Positions 8,689 through 19,344 of a stretch of DNA of 64,000 bases are shown piece by piece. The position numbers and the translations under genes were made by a program. Positions within the stretch are counted from its first letter, which is position 1; each line of letters opens with the position of its first letter. Origin of the DNA: Streptomyces uncialis (GTDB lineage: Bacteria > Actinomycetota > Actinomycetes > Streptomycetales > Streptomycetaceae). The notes under the pieces are model-generated. The model made no database searches. It was given only the letters and a program-made list of their open reading frames with translations, and was not told the origin of the DNA. The DNA lies in the NCBI RefSeq assembly GCF_036250755.1, contig NZ_CP109583.1, positions 1,860,001 to 1,924,000 of the forward strand, given 5' to 3'.

Positions 8689-11322
8689 ATGTCGCTGTCC
8701 TCCTTCGGGTCTCCCGGCGGCCCGGACCCCTTCTCCGACCTGCTCAACCGCTTCTTCGGGATGTCGCCGGGCTCCGCCCCGCCCGCGGTGCAGCGGGTCC
8801 CGATCGGGCGGCTGCTGAGCGACTCGGCCCGGGAGCTGCTGGCCACCGCCTCCGCCAGAGCGGAGCAGGACGGCAGTCCGGATCTGGACACCGAACATCT
8901 GCTGTGGGCGGCCACCCGGACCGAGCCCACCCGTTCCCTGATCGAGGAGGCGGGCGCCGACCCGGAGGAGCTGGGCCGACAGATCGCGCGGGCGCTGCCG
9001 GGCGAGTCCTCGTCACCCTCGGCCGAGCCGGGGCTCACCCCCGCCGCCAAACGGGTGCTGATCGGCGCCCACGCCCGGTCCCGGGCGGCCGGGTCGTCGT
9101 ACATCGGTCCGGAGCACATCCTGGGCGCCCTGCTGGACGACCGGAACTCCGGTGCCGCGCGGGCGATCGCCCACCATGTGCCGGACGCCGCCTCGCTGCG
9201 GCGGGCCGCCGACACCCCGCCCCGGCGCGGTGAGGCACCGGAGCGGCAGAGCGACACCCCGACCCTCGACCAGTACGGCCTCGATCTGACCGAGGAGGCC
9301 AGGGCCGGGCGGCTGGACCCGGTGGTGGGCCGCGCCGAGGAGATCGAGCAGACCGTGGAGGTGCTGTCCCGGCGCACCAAGAACAACCCGGTGCTCATCG
9401 GTGAGCCGGGGGTCGGCAAGACCGCGATCGTGGAGGGCCTCGCGCAGCGCGTCGTCGCCGGGGAGGTACCGGCGAGCCTCAAGGACCGGCGGGTGGTGGC
9501 CCTCGATCTGCCGGGGCTGGTCGCGGGGTCGAAGTACCGGGGCGAGTTCGAGGAGCGGCTGAAGAATGTGATCGACGAGGTCAGGGCGGCCTCGGAGTCG
9601 ACCGTCCTGTTCATCGACGAGCTGCACACGGTGGTGGGCGCGGGGTCCGGGGGCGAGGGCGCGATGGACGCGGGCAACATCCTCAAACCGGCGCTGGCCC
9701 GCGGTGAGCTCCATGTGGTCGGGGCGACCACGATCGACGAGTACCGCAAGCACATCGAGAAGGACGCGGCCCTGGAGCGCCGTTTCCAGCCGGTCACCGT
9801 CCCCGAGCCGACGGTGGCGGAGACGGTCCAGATCCTGGAGGGGCTGCGGGACACCTACGAGGCACACCACCAGGTGCGGTTCAGCGACGAGGCGCTGGTG
9901 GCCGCCGCCGAGCTGTCGGACCGCTACATCGCGGACCGGTTCCTGCCGGACAAGGCGATCGACCTGATGGACACGGCGGGCGCCCGGGTCCGGCTGCGGT
10001 CGCTGGGCCGGTCCACGGAGGTCGTCGAGCGGGAGGACCGGGTCGCCCGGCTCCAGCGGGAGAAGGACCAGGCGGTGGCCAACGAGGACTTCGAGCGGGC
10101 GTCGGAACTCAAACGGCGGATCGCCACGGTCGAGGACGAGGTCGCGGGGGTCGCGGAACGCCGTGAGGGCGTCATGCGGGTCACCACCGACGACATCGCG
10201 GACGTGCTGTCCCGGCGGACCGGTATCCCCGTCTCGCAGCTCACGCGGAGCGAGAAGGAGAAACTGCTGAAGCTGGAGGACGCGCTGCACTCCCGGGTGG
10301 TGGGCCAGGACGAGGCGGTGGTCGCGGTGTCCGAGGCGGTGCGCCGCAGCCGCGCGGGGATGGGCGACCCGGACCGGCCGGTGGGCTCGTTCCTGTTCCT
10401 GGGGCCGACCGGGGTCGGCAAGACGGAGCTGGCGAAGGCCCTCGCGGAGCTGCTGTTCGGGCACGAGAACCGGATGGTCCGGTTCGACATGAGCGAGTTC
10501 CAGGAGAAGCACACGGTGTCCCGGCTGGTCGGGGCGCCGCCCGGGTACGTGGGCCACGAGGACGCGGGCCAGCTGACCGAGAAGGTGCGCAGACAGCCGT
10601 ACAGCGTGCTGCTGTTCGACGAGATCGAGAAGGCGCACCGCGATGTCTTCAACGCGCTGCTCCAGGTGCTGGACGACGGCCGGCTGACGGACGCGCGGGG
10701 CAGGACCGTCGACTTCCGGCACACGGTCGTGATCATGACGAGCAACATCGGCGCGCAGCGCATCCTGGCCCGGCGGGGCGAGGTGGACGACGGCAGCGGG
10801 GTGCTGAGCGGGCGGCTCAAGGACGAGCTGATGGAGGATCTGCGGGACCGGTTCCTGCCGGAGTTCCTGAACCGCGTGGACGAGATCATCGTGTTCCACG
10901 GGCTGGGTCCGGAGGATCTGGCGCGCATCCTGGAGCTGCTGCTGGACCGCAGCGAGCGCCGGGTACGGGCCCAGGGCCTGCGCCTTGAGGTGACCGACGC
11001 GGCGAAGAAGCTGCTGGTGGCCCATGGCACCCAGCCCGAGTTCGGGGCCCGGCCGCTGCGCCGGACGATCCAGACGGAGCTGGACAACCGGCTGGCGTCG
11101 CTGCTGCTGAGCGGCGAGGCGGACCCGGGCGACACGGTGGTGGCGGATGTCCGGCAGGACTCGCTGGTGTGCACGGTGCGCAAGCCGGAGAAGAACGCCG
11201 ACGCGGGGGCGCGAGCGGGAGCCGACGAGACCGGGGCCGGGACCGGGTCGGGAGCGTCGGGAGCCGGTTCCCCGGACGCTCCGGACGTTCCGGGCGCGTC
11301 GGCACCGCCGGACGCGGGGTAG
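8689..11322 (+). CDS. ClpC/ClpB-like AAA+ unfoldase
   Basis: A double-ring ATPase that unfolds proteins, either for ClpP degradation or for disaggregation. The 877 aa contain an N-terminal Clp-N domain (residues ~35-160) and AAA-1 with Walker A GEPGVGKT near residue 238 and [18 protein letters not shown]-like coiled region ([20 protein letters not shown]) replaces a long ClpB M-domain, favouring a ClpC-type call. AAA-2 has Walker A GPTGVGKT near residue 572. The last ~50 residues are an Ala/Gly/Asp-rich tail. ATG 8689 has GGAG 6 bp upstream; an upstream in-frame start at 8644 lacks one. Confidence 0.9.
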   Translation: MSLSSFGSPGGPDPFSDLLNRFFGMSPGSAPPAVQRVPIGRLLSDSARELLATASARAEQDGSPDLDTEHLLWAATRTEPTRSLIEEAGADPEELGRQIARALPGESSSPSAEPGLTPAAKRVLIGAHARSRAAGSSYIGPEHILGALLDDRNSGAARAIAHHVPDAASLRRAADTPPRRGEAPERQSDTPTLDQYGLDLTEEARAGRLDPVVGRAEEIEQTVEVLSRRTKNNPVLIGEPGVGKTAIVEGLAQRVVAGEVPASLKDRRVVALDLPGLVAGSKYRGEFEERLKNVIDEVRAASESTVLFIDELHTVVGAGSGGEGAMDAGNILKPALARGELHVVGATTIDEYRKHIEKDAALERRFQPVTVPEPTVAETVQILEGLRDTYEAHHQVRFSDEALVAAAELSDRYIADRFLPDKAIDLMDTAGARVRLRSLGRSTEVVEREDRVARLQREKDQAVANEDFERASELKRRIATVEDEVAGVAERREGVMRVTTDDIADVLSRRTGIPVSQLTRSEKEKLLKLEDALHSRVVGQDEAVVAVSEAVRRSRAGMGDPDRPVGSFLFLGPTGVGKTELAKALAELLFGHENRMVRFDMSEFQEKHTVSRLVGAPPGYVGHEDAGQLTEKVRRQPYSVLLFDEIEKAHRDVFNALLQVLDDGRLTDARGRTVDFRHTVVIMTSNIGAQRILARRGEVDDGSGVLSGRLKDELMEDLRDRFLPEFLNRVDEIIVFHGLGPEDLARILELLLDRSERRVRAQGLRLEVTDAAKKLLVAHGTQPEFGARPLRRTIQTELDNRLASLLLSGEADPGDTVVADVRQDSLVCTVRKPEKNADAGARAGADETGAGTGSGASGAGSPDAPDVPGASAPPDAG

Positions 11323-11616
11323 CCCACCGCCCCGCGCCACGGCGACGGACACCTGAGGTGCGAGTCACGGTGACAGTCACACGAGGTGCGCGTCATGGTG
11401 ACCGGCCGATGAGGTGCCCGTACGACGGCGGACACCTGAGGTGTGCCAAGGCCCCGCTCCGCGGGAAGCCCGGAGCGCAACCCGTCCGGCGCGCGACTGA
11501 CCTTCCCCTCGCCCGCGGCCGACCGCCCTGCTCTGTCGGTACCGCCGCGCGAGCGGTGATCTCCGGCCGCCGCCGGGCGGGCCCGGCCCCGCGAACCGCC
11601 GCTTCCCTCCCCGGGT
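11323..11616. repeat. Gene-free gap with a 15-bp direct repeat
   Basis: This convergent gap between clp and gluD has no credible gene. CGGACACCTGAGGTG occurs at 11346-11360 and again at 11429-11443, and GAGGTGC recurs between them. The repeats may be operator half-sites or a degenerate element; I see no T-rich terminator. Confidence 0.5.
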
Positions 11617-12543
11617 TCAGCCCCGGGGAGCGGCGGGGGGATTCCCGCCCGGCAGCAGCGTCCCTGGCTCGGGCGGTGCGATGTCGACGGCCTCCGTCCT
11701 GGGATTGCGGCGCTGCCGGCGGGCCACCCAGTGGGCGAACCAGGACAGCAGCATGCACATCCCGATGTAGATCGGTGAGATCACCATCACGACCGGGATG
11801 AAGGGCAGATCGTAGTCGAGGTTCGACGCGATCAGCTTCCCGGCGTGGAGGAACTCCTCATAGGTGATCAGATATCCCAGCGAGGTGTCCTTGAGGGCCA
11901 CCACGAGCTGGCTGATGATCGCGGGCAGCATCGCCCGCGCGGCCTGCGGCACCAGGACGTACGACATGACCTGCGTCTTGCGCATCCCGAGCGCGAACGC
12001 CGCCTCCCCCTGGCCGCGTTCGACCGCGTTGACGCCGGAGCGGAAGACCTCCGCGAGCACACTGCCGTTGTACAGGGTGAGCCCGGCGACCAGCGCGGGC
12101 AGCGGCTGCACCTTCAGCGCCACGAAGATGAAGAAGATCATCACCAGGACGGGCATCGCGCGGAAGAACTCCACGATCAGCGTGGACAGCCAGCGCACGG
12201 GCGCGTGGTCGGAGAGCCGGCCGGTGGCGAGCAGCGCGCCGAGCACCAGGGACAGCACGGCGGCGATCCCGAACGCCTTCAGGGTGTTGCCGAGGCCCCG
12301 CAGCAGCAGTTCCTGGATGCCCTTGTACTCGAACGGCGTCCACTTGGTGGCGGTGAACTGTCCGGTGTCGAAGAGGAGGTAGAGGATCCAGCCGATCAGG
12401 GCGAGCAGGACGGCCGTCGAGATCAGGCCGTAGATCCGGTGCCGGTGGCGGGTCCGGGGGCCGGGGATGTCGTAGAGGGCGTTCGACTCCCGGGGCGCGT
12501 GGTGCGGGGAGCCGCTGTCGGCGGTGGGCAGAGCGACGGTCAC
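11617..12543 (-). CDS. gluD: Glutamate-type ABC transporter permease, GluD
   Basis: Second membrane subunit of a polar amino-acid importer. The 308 aa hold about five membrane spans and the permease signature EAAFALGMRKTQVMSYVLVP, which contacts the ATPase. The C-terminal tail is hydrophilic (ARRQRRNPRTEAVD). The GTG start at 12543 overlaps the TGA of gluC (GTGA), implying coupled translation. It is the last gene of the four-gene leftward operon. Confidence 0.9.
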   Translation of the reverse strand: MTVALPTADSGSPHHAPRESNALYDIPGPRTRHRHRIYGLISTAVLLALIGWILYLLFDTGQFTATKWTPFEYKGIQELLLRGLGNTLKAFGIAAVLSLVLGALLATGRLSDHAPVRWLSTLIVEFFRAMPVLVMIFFIFVALKVQPLPALVAGLTLYNGSVLAEVFRSGVNAVERGQGEAAFALGMRKTQVMSYVLVPQAARAMLPAIISQLVVALKDTSLGYLITYEEFLHAGKLIASNLDYDLPFIPVVMVISPIYIGMCMLLSWFAHWVARRQRRNPRTEAVDIAPPEPGTLLPGGNPPAAPRG

Positions 12544-13184
12544 CGGACGACCCCCCAGTGGCGTTCCATCAGGTTGAACAGGGCGCTGATGGTGAGTGTG
12601 ATGATCAGATAGCCGACGGCGATCCAGATGAATGTCCAGACGATGTTGTAGCCGAGTTCGCTGAGCGTCTTGTATGTGCCGAGGAGTTCGGTGACGCTGA
12701 AGGCGCCCGCGATCGCGGAGTTCTTGGCGAGGGCGATCAGGGTGGAGCCGACCGGCGGGATCACCGACCGGAACGCCTGCGGCAGCACGACCAGGGTGAG
12801 GGTCTGCGCGAAGGTCATCCCCAGGCTGCGGGCGGCCTCGCCCTGCCCCTTGGGCACGGTGTTGATGCCGGAGCGCAGCGCCTCGCAGATGAACGCGGAG
12901 GTGTAGCAGCCGAGCGCGAGGACCGCGAACACCTGGAAGGGCAGGACGAGCCCGAAGCGCGGCAGTCCGAGGAGGACCGCGAAGAACAGCAGGGTGAGCG
13001 GGGTGTTGCGCAGTACGGCCACCCATACGGTGCCGAAGGCGCGCAGCGATCCGACGGGGGCCACCCGGAACGACGCCATCACGAAGCCGAGCAGCAGGGC
13101 GAGCGCGGAGGAGTAGACGGTGAGTTCGACGGTGCCGAGGAATCCCTTGGCGTAGGTGTCGAAATTGCTTGTCAGTACGTTCAA
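12540..13184 (-). CDS. gluC: Glutamate-type ABC transporter permease, GluC
   Basis: First membrane subunit of the importer, 214 aa, with spans such as VELTVYSSALALLLGFVMAS and the ATPase-contact loop GQGEAARSLGMTFAQTLTLV. It follows gluB after 13 bp and overlaps gluD by 4 bp. Membrane topology and gene order match the polar-amino-acid HisM/GlnP-type permease family. Confidence 0.92.
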   Translation of the reverse strand: MNVLTSNFDTYAKGFLGTVELTVYSSALALLLGFVMASFRVAPVGSLRAFGTVWVAVLRNTPLTLLFFAVLLGLPRFGLVLPFQVFAVLALGCYTSAFICEALRSGINTVPKGQGEAARSLGMTFAQTLTLVVLPQAFRSVIPPVGSTLIALAKNSAIAGAFSVTELLGTYKTLSELGYNIVWTFIWIAVGYLIITLTISALFNLMERHWGVVR

Positions 13185-13197
13185 CAGGGGGCCTCGT

Positions 13198-14133
13198 TCA
13201 GCTCGCCGGATAGCGGTCGATGGCGGGCGGCTCGGGCGCGGGGACCCCGGACAGACCGAGGGTCGCCTGGTACGCCTTCTTCCAGTCGCCGTTCTTCTCC
13301 CGGGCGGCGAGTGCGTCGTCGAGGGCGAAGCGCAGCGCGTTGTCGTTCTTGGGGACGCCGATGCCGTACGGCTCCTGGGAGAAGGGCTTGCCGACGACCT
13401 TGAGTTCCTCGGGGACCTTGGCGGCGTAGCCGATGAGGATCGCGTCGTCGGTGGTGACCGCGTCGACCTGGTAGGTCAGCAGGTTGTCGACGCACACCGA
13501 GTAGGTGTCGTACGCGACGAGGTCGGCCTTCGGGTAGTCCTTCTGGATGCGCTGGTACGGGGTGGAGCCGGCCGCCGAGCAGACGCGCTTGCCCGCGAGG
13601 TCCTGGGGGCCCTTGATGTCGTTCTCGTCGGCGCGGACCAGCAGGCCCTGTCCGGCGAGGTAGTAGGGGCCCGCGAAGCCGACGAGCTTCTTGCGGTTGT
13701 CGTTGATGGTGTAGGTGCCGACGTAGAAGTCGATCTGGCCGTTCTGGAGCGCCGTCTCGCGGTTGGCGGAGGCGATGGTGCGAAAGCGGAGGGTGGCGGG
13801 GGCGAAGCCGAGGGAGGCGGACATCATCCGTGCGATCTCGATGTCGAAGCCGGAGTACGCGCCGCTCGCCGGGTCCTTCTCGCCGAGGTAGGGCTGGTCC
13901 TCCTTGGCGCCGACGGTGAGATATCCGCGTCTCTTGGCGCGTTCCCAGGTCGGTGAGCCGGGCAGGGTGAAGTCCTTGTCGACCTCGTACGTGGGCAGGG
14001 CTCCCGCCTCGGGGCCCTTCACGGGCGGGCTGCCGTCCTTGCCGCAGGCGGCGGTGAGGACGGCCAGGGCGGCCAGCAGCAGGAGGAGGACGGCGGTCGG
14101 GCGGAGTGCGCGGGGGGTCCCCCGGGGTGTCAT
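13198..14133 (-). CDS. gluB: Glutamate-binding lipoprotein, GluB
   Basis: Extracellular substrate-binding protein tethered by lipid. It has 311 aa with a signal peptide (LLLLLAALAVLTAAC) whose lipobox Cys is at ~30. The periplasmic-binding-protein type 2 fold shows YSGFDIEIARMMSASLGF, RETALQNGQIDFYVGTYTIN and VDAVTTDDAILIGYA. It captures glutamate or a related acidic amino acid and delivers it to GluCD. The exact ligand cannot be read from sequence. Confidence 0.92.
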   Translation of the reverse strand: MTPRGTPRALRPTAVLLLLLAALAVLTAACGKDGSPPVKGPEAGALPTYEVDKDFTLPGSPTWERAKRRGYLTVGAKEDQPYLGEKDPASGAYSGFDIEIARMMSASLGFAPATLRFRTIASANRETALQNGQIDFYVGTYTINDNRKKLVGFAGPYYLAGQGLLVRADENDIKGPQDLAGKRVCSAAGSTPYQRIQKDYPKADLVAYDTYSVCVDNLLTYQVDAVTTDDAILIGYAAKVPEELKVVGKPFSQEPYGIGVPKNDNALRFALDDALAAREKNGDWKKAYQATLGLSGVPAPEPPAIDRYPAS

Positions 14134-14145
14134 GAGGTGTCCCCC

Positions 14146-14889
<744 letters not shown>

Positions 14890-15091
14890 GCCCTGCCCTG
14901 CCCACTCTCAGCGGTGTCGGTCCGCGCAAACTATCCACCGCAATATGGGACTTAAGCGACGACACGCACGTATCGTCATTAACCGTATTTGAGGTCAGCG
15001 GGCCGGACCACGCGCATTCCCGTGCGGCACGGCGGCCGGGCGGGCGCGCGGCCCGGTCACGGCGCCCGCCCGCGGCGGGGCGCGGGGTGGA

Positions 15092-15532
15092 TCAGAACTC
15101 GGCCGCCTCCGCGTAGACCTGCGACAGACCGGGGGCGCCGTGCACCGCCCACTCAAGACCCGCCTCGACGACCGGGATCTCCCGCCCCGACGCGAGCCGC
15201 ACCACGGGCCGCCCGCCGGGCCACACCCACCAGGAGGCGCCGGGGACCGTACGGATGATGACCGTGCCGAGATACAGACCCGCGTCGTTGCCGAGCCACG
15301 GCAGCGCCTCCGGGTCATCGCGCCAGCGCGGCAGCAACTGGTCGAGGTCGGTCAACGACGCCGCCGTGTCGTCCAGTTCGAGTCCGGCGCCGCTCGCCTG
15401 CGAGCGCAGCAGCTCGCACTCGGCGAACAGTTCCGCCACCGCCCCGGGATCGTCCTCGAACACCCTCGCGAGCCCCTGGCCGTGTGAGCCGGGCCGCCGA
15501 TTGCGCCACTTGTCCACGAAAGGGATCTTCAT
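15092..15532 (-). CDS. DUF6278-like conserved Streptomyces protein (146 aa)
   Basis: A small acidic cytoplasmic protein of unknown function. Conserved-looking stretches include VAELFAECELLRSQA, LPRWRDDPEALPWLGNDAGL, GREIPVVEAGLEWA and the end LSQVYAEAAEF. I associate this pattern with the DUF6278 family, from memory. The GGAGGT site abuts ATG 15532 with no spacer, which is poor; a GTG at 15517 (FVDKW) would have normal spacing and may be the real start. Confidence 0.7.
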   Translation of the reverse strand: MKIPFVDKWRNRRPGSHGQGLARVFEDDPGAVAELFAECELLRSQASGAGLELDDTAASLTDLDQLLPRWRDDPEALPWLGNDAGLYLGTVIIRTVPGASWWVWPGGRPVVRLASGREIPVVEAGLEWAVHGAPGLSQVYAEAAEF

Positions 15533-15813
15533 ACCTCCAGCCTGGCACTCGTGCCGCCCACCGCACCACAGGCGCGCGGCCGTACGCGCGGCCGTTCGAC
15601 GGGTGTACGCGCGTCGTGCGTTGACGTAAGGGGGCGCGCTGCCTAGCGTCGGCGGACGGACGGCGTGCGCGCGGACCGGCCTCCGGTGCGTGGACCTGCG
15701 GCTTCCGGACCCCGGCCGGGACACGGAAGCCCGGTGGGTACAGGGCCCGGCAAGCCCGTCGTCCCCGTACGACCTGCGCGTGGCCTCCCGCCACCCGAGC
15801 GGAAGGAACGGCC

Positions 15814-17658
15814 ATGAGCCCAGTGGAAGGGCCCGGCAGACGGTGGCGGAACCGTACGGCGGCGGTCCTGCTCACCGTGGTGACGGCTGTGACTCCGCTC
15901 ACCCCGGGCACGATCCCCGGCCCGCCGGGCACCGCCGCCGCGGCCGGCCGGACTCCGGTCCCCGAGGCGTCCCGGGCCCCGCTGCCCCTGGAGCACCTGT
16001 TCGACAACCGGGGCATCAGCGACGACGACCGGCCCCAGTACGCGGACCTCGACGGCTCCGGCGCGTCCCTGTCGGCGGGCGATCTCGCGGCGGCGGGCTG
16101 GACCCCGGGCCGGACGATGACGGTCGCCGGAGCGCCGCTGACCTGGCCCCGGCCCGTGGACGGCGGATTCGACAACGTCCGGGCGGACGGACAGGCCGTC
16201 CGGGTCACCGGGCAGGGCGACGCGCTGGTCCTCCTCGTCACCGGCACCCGGGGCACCGCCACCGGCGACGGCACCGTCCGCTACCGCGACGGGCTGCGCA
16301 CCCCGTACCGGCTGACCGCCCCCGACTGGCGCGGCGGCCCGCTCGCCACCAAGGCCGTGGCGCTGCCCCATGTGAACAAGCCCTCCGGGCGGCTCACCGA
16401 ACGCGCCAAGCTGTACGCCGTGACCGTCCCGCTGGTCCCCGGCCGGGAGATCGCCTCGGTCACCCTGCCCCGGGACGGGTCCGGCGCGGACCTCCATGTG
16501 TTCGCGATCGGGGTACGGCCCTCGACGACCGGCTGGACCGGCAGCTGGGCGACCTCCACCGGCACCTACGCCAAGGTCGGCCCCTGGACGGACCGCACCC
16601 TGCGGCTCGTGGTGCGCACCTCGGCGGGCGGCCCCCGGCTGCGGGTCCGACTCGACAACACGTTCGCCCCGGAGCCGGTACGGATCGGGGCGGCCAGCGT
16701 CGCCGTCCGCGACGCCGGGGCGACACCGCGGGACAAGCCCGTCCCGCTGGCCTTCGGCGGCGCGGACGGGACAGAGATCCCGGCGGGCGCCCAGGTCTTC
16801 AGCGACCCGCTCCCCTTCGACGTGCCCCCCGGCACGGATCTGCTGGTGAGCTTCCATCTGCCCGGGACGGTCCGGGCCGCTCCCCTGCACCGCGAGTCGG
16901 CCCGCACCTCGTACCTCGGCGGGGCGGGCGACCGCACCGGCACGACCGACCCGGCGGCCTTCCCCGAGGAGATCACGACCTGGCCGCTGCTCACCGGGGT
17001 CGACGTCGGCGGCGGCCCCGGGTCGGTGGTCGTGATCGGGGACTCCATCACGGACGCGTCGGAGGCGAACCGGGACACCGATCTGCGCTGGACGGACCAT
17101 CTGACGGCCCGGCTGCACAACCGCCCGCGCGCACCCCGCCACGGCGTCCTCAACCAGGGGATCTCCGCCAACCGCGTCCTCACCGACCGCTACCCCGGCG
17201 ACGGGGTGTCGAAGGACTCGTCGGGTGTGAGCGTGCTGTCCCGGCTGGACCGCGACGCGCTCGCCCAGACCTCCGCCCGGACCCTGGTGGTCTTCCAGGG
17301 CGTCAACGATCTGCGCTGGGGCGCCACGGCCGGGGAGGTGCTGGCGGGGCTGCGGGAGGTCGCCGGCCGGGCACGGGCCCGGGGACTGCGGGTGGTGGTG
17401 GCGACGCTCACGCCCTGCGGCGGCGAGAAGCGCTGCACGGCCGCCGTCGACACCGAGCGGCGGGCCGTCAACGACGCGCTGCGCGCCGAGCCGGGGCCGC
17501 CCTTCGACGCGGTCCTCGACTTCGACCGGGTGCTGCGCGATCCGGAGCAGCCGTCCCGGATGGCGCCCCGCTACGACAGCGGGGACCATCTGCACCCCGG
17601 TGACGCCGGGATGGCCGCGCTGGCGGACTCGGTGGACCTGAGGGAACTGCGCCATTGA
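15814..17658 (+). CDS. Secreted SGNH/GDSL-type hydrolase (614 aa)
   Basis: An extracellular esterase or lipase-like enzyme. A signal peptide ends near TAAAAG (residue ~50). Residues ~55-390 form a long beta-rich region, and the SGNH domain is C-terminal. It shows GDSITD with nucleophile Ser411, GISANRVL (oxyanion Gly), GVNDLRWG (Asn) and GDHLHPGDAG with the Asp591/His594 pair. Its length is greater than simple GDSL lipases because of the N-terminal domain. The natural ester is unknown. GGAAGGAA lies 6 bp before ATG 15814. Confidence 0.88.
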   Translation: MSPVEGPGRRWRNRTAAVLLTVVTAVTPLTPGTIPGPPGTAAAAGRTPVPEASRAPLPLEHLFDNRGISDDDRPQYADLDGSGASLSAGDLAAAGWTPGRTMTVAGAPLTWPRPVDGGFDNVRADGQAVRVTGQGDALVLLVTGTRGTATGDGTVRYRDGLRTPYRLTAPDWRGGPLATKAVALPHVNKPSGRLTERAKLYAVTVPLVPGREIASVTLPRDGSGADLHVFAIGVRPSTTGWTGSWATSTGTYAKVGPWTDRTLRLVVRTSAGGPRLRVRLDNTFAPEPVRIGAASVAVRDAGATPRDKPVPLAFGGADGTEIPAGAQVFSDPLPFDVPPGTDLLVSFHLPGTVRAAPLHRESARTSYLGGAGDRTGTTDPAAFPEEITTWPLLTGVDVGGGPGSVVVIGDSITDASEANRDTDLRWTDHLTARLHNRPRAPRHGVLNQGISANRVLTDRYPGDGVSKDSSGVSVLSRLDRDALAQTSARTLVVFQGVNDLRWGATAGEVLAGLREVAGRARARGLRVVVATLTPCGGEKRCTAAVDTERRAVNDALRAEPGPPFDAVLDFDRVLRDPEQPSRMAPRYDSGDHLHPGDAGMAALADSVDLRELRH

Positions 17659-17722
17659 GGCCCCACCGCCGGGCGGTACCTCTCAGGCCCGCCCGGCGCC
17701 GGGCCACCAGGCCGTCCGGCGC

Positions 17723-18502
17723 TCAGACGTCCAGGTCGACCACGACGGGAGCGTGGTCGGACGCGCCCTTGCCCTTGCGCTCCTCACGGTCCACGTACGC
17801 GTCGGTGACGGCCTTGGTGAAGGGCTCGTTCCCGTACACGAGGTCGATCCGCATGCCCTTGTTCTTCGGGAAGCTGAGCTGGCGGTAGTCCCAGTACGTG
17901 TACGGGTGGTCGTACTTCAGGGGGCGCGGGACGACATCGCCGAGGCCCGTGGCGCGCAGGTCGGCGAGCGCGGCCCGCTCCGCGGGGGTGACATGGGTGG
18001 CGCCGTCGAAGACGGAGATGTCCCAGACGTCCTCGTCGGCCGGGGCGACGTTGTAGTCACCGAGGACGGCGAACGGGCGGCTGCCCGCCGCGTCGTCCGC
18101 GACGGCCGCCCTCAGCGCCTCGAACCAGCGGAGCTTGTACGCGTAGTGCGCGTGCCCGACCTCCCGGCCGTTCGGCACGTACACCGACCAGACCCGGACC
18201 GGACCGCAGGTGGCCGCGACGGCGCGGGGCTCCTGGACGTCCTCGTAGCCCGGGTCGCCCGGCAGGCCCTTGACCACGTCCTCCAGACCGACCCGGGAGA
18301 TCACCGCGACGCCGTTCCACCGGCCGGTCGCGTGGACCGCCGACTCGTACCCCAGCTCGCGCAGCTCGGCGACCGGGAACTGCGCCTCGGTCGTCTTCGC
18401 CTCCTGGAGACACAGCACATCGGTGCCGGTGCTCTCCAGCCAGGCCAGCAGACGGGGGGTCCGCGCGGTGATCGAGTTCACGTTCCAGGTGGCGATACGC
18501 AT
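17723..18502 (-). CDS. xth: Exonuclease III / AP endonuclease
   Basis: A base-excision repair enzyme that nicks DNA at abasic sites and removes nucleotides 3' to 5'. The 259 aa have the full EEP-fold set: MRIATWNVNSITAR, CLQEAKT with the metal Glu, a WSVYVPNG loop, VLGDYNVAP and the terminal catalytic SDHAPVVVDL. Length and motifs fit XthA. It is convergent with the SGNH hydrolase and heads a short leftward run. Confidence 0.95.
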   Translation of the reverse strand: MRIATWNVNSITARTPRLLAWLESTGTDVLCLQEAKTTEAQFPVAELRELGYESAVHATGRWNGVAVISRVGLEDVVKGLPGDPGYEDVQEPRAVAATCGPVRVWSVYVPNGREVGHAHYAYKLRWFEALRAAVADDAAGSRPFAVLGDYNVAPADEDVWDISVFDGATHVTPAERAALADLRATGLGDVVPRPLKYDHPYTYWDYRQLSFPKNKGMRIDLVYGNEPFTKAVTDAYVDREERKGKGASDHAPVVVDLDV

Positions 18503-18560
18503 GTCCCCCAACCTACCCGGCGGGTGTGACAACCCGGGGCCCCGGACCGCCCGGGGGCGG

Positions 18561-19193
18561 CTACAGGTCGGCGGTGCCGCCGGGGGCCAGCCGCAGGTGC
18601 TCGGCTCCGCCGAGGGACCCGATCTGGCGGTCGTAGAGGGGCCGGGCCAGGTCGGTGAGCAGCGCGTCATGGATGTCGTAGGCGCGGCGCGGCCCGACCT
18701 CGCGGACGTAGTCGATCACCTCGGAGATCTTGTTCCAGGGCGCGTGCACCGGCAGCATCAGCGTGTCCACCGGGCGGCCCGGAACGGTGAGCGCGTCGCC
18801 CGGGTGGAAGACCGAACCGTCGACCAGGAATCCCACATTGGTGATCCGGGGGATGTCCGGGTGGATCACGGCGTGCAGTTCGCCGTGGACCTCGATGTCG
18901 AAGCCCGCGACCGAGAAGGTGTCGCCGTGCCCGACCGTGCGGATCCGTCCCGGGTACGCGGCGGACAGCTGCGCGGCGACCGACCGGAGCGTCCACACGG
19001 TGGTGGCCGGGTCGGCGTCCAGCGCGGCCCGCAGACGTTCCTCGCTGAAGTGGTCGGGGTGCTCATGCGTGACGAGGATCGCCGCGGCCCCCCGGGTGGC
19101 GTCCTCCTCCGTGTACCCGCCGGGGTCGACCACCAGGGAGCGGCCGTCCTTCTCCAGCCGTACGCACGCGTGTGTCTTCTTGGTGAGCTTCAT
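18561..19193 (-). CDS. MBL-fold metal-dependent hydrolase (210 aa)
   Basis: A UlaG/RomA-like metallo-beta-lactamase-fold protein. The metal-binding motif is THEHPDHF near residue 43; ELHAVIH and VFHPGDAL supply further His/Asp ligands, and HAPWN is close to the last one. Start ATG 19193 is chosen because GGAGG lies 9 bp upstream; ATG 19202 would be too close. Substrate unknown. It is an independent small gene between xth and the PcaD-like fusion. Confidence 0.85.
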   Translation of the reverse strand: MKLTKKTHACVRLEKDGRSLVVDPGGYTEEDATRGAAAILVTHEHPDHFSEERLRAALDADPATTVWTLRSVAAQLSAAYPGRIRTVGHGDTFSVAGFDIEVHGELHAVIHPDIPRITNVGFLVDGSVFHPGDALTVPGRPVDTLMLPVHAPWNKISEVIDYVREVGPRRAYDIHDALLTDLARPLYDRQIGSLGGAEHLRLAPGGTADL

Positions 19194-19344
19194 GGGCACC
19201 ATCCTCCATCGCGCGGTGCCCGGCGCCCGCGCACACGCCACAGCGGGTCACCCCGGCGACCCGGAAGGGCTGGTCCCGCGTGATCCGGTCCCGGGACGGC
19301 TCCGGGGCGGGCCCGGGATGCCCCCGATCCGGTCCCGGGGCGGG

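Noticed and set aside
9013..11352. A 779-codon minus-strand frame across the ClpC-like gene
   Set aside because: Low-complexity His/Arg/Leu-rich shadow; every AAA+ motif is on the plus strand.
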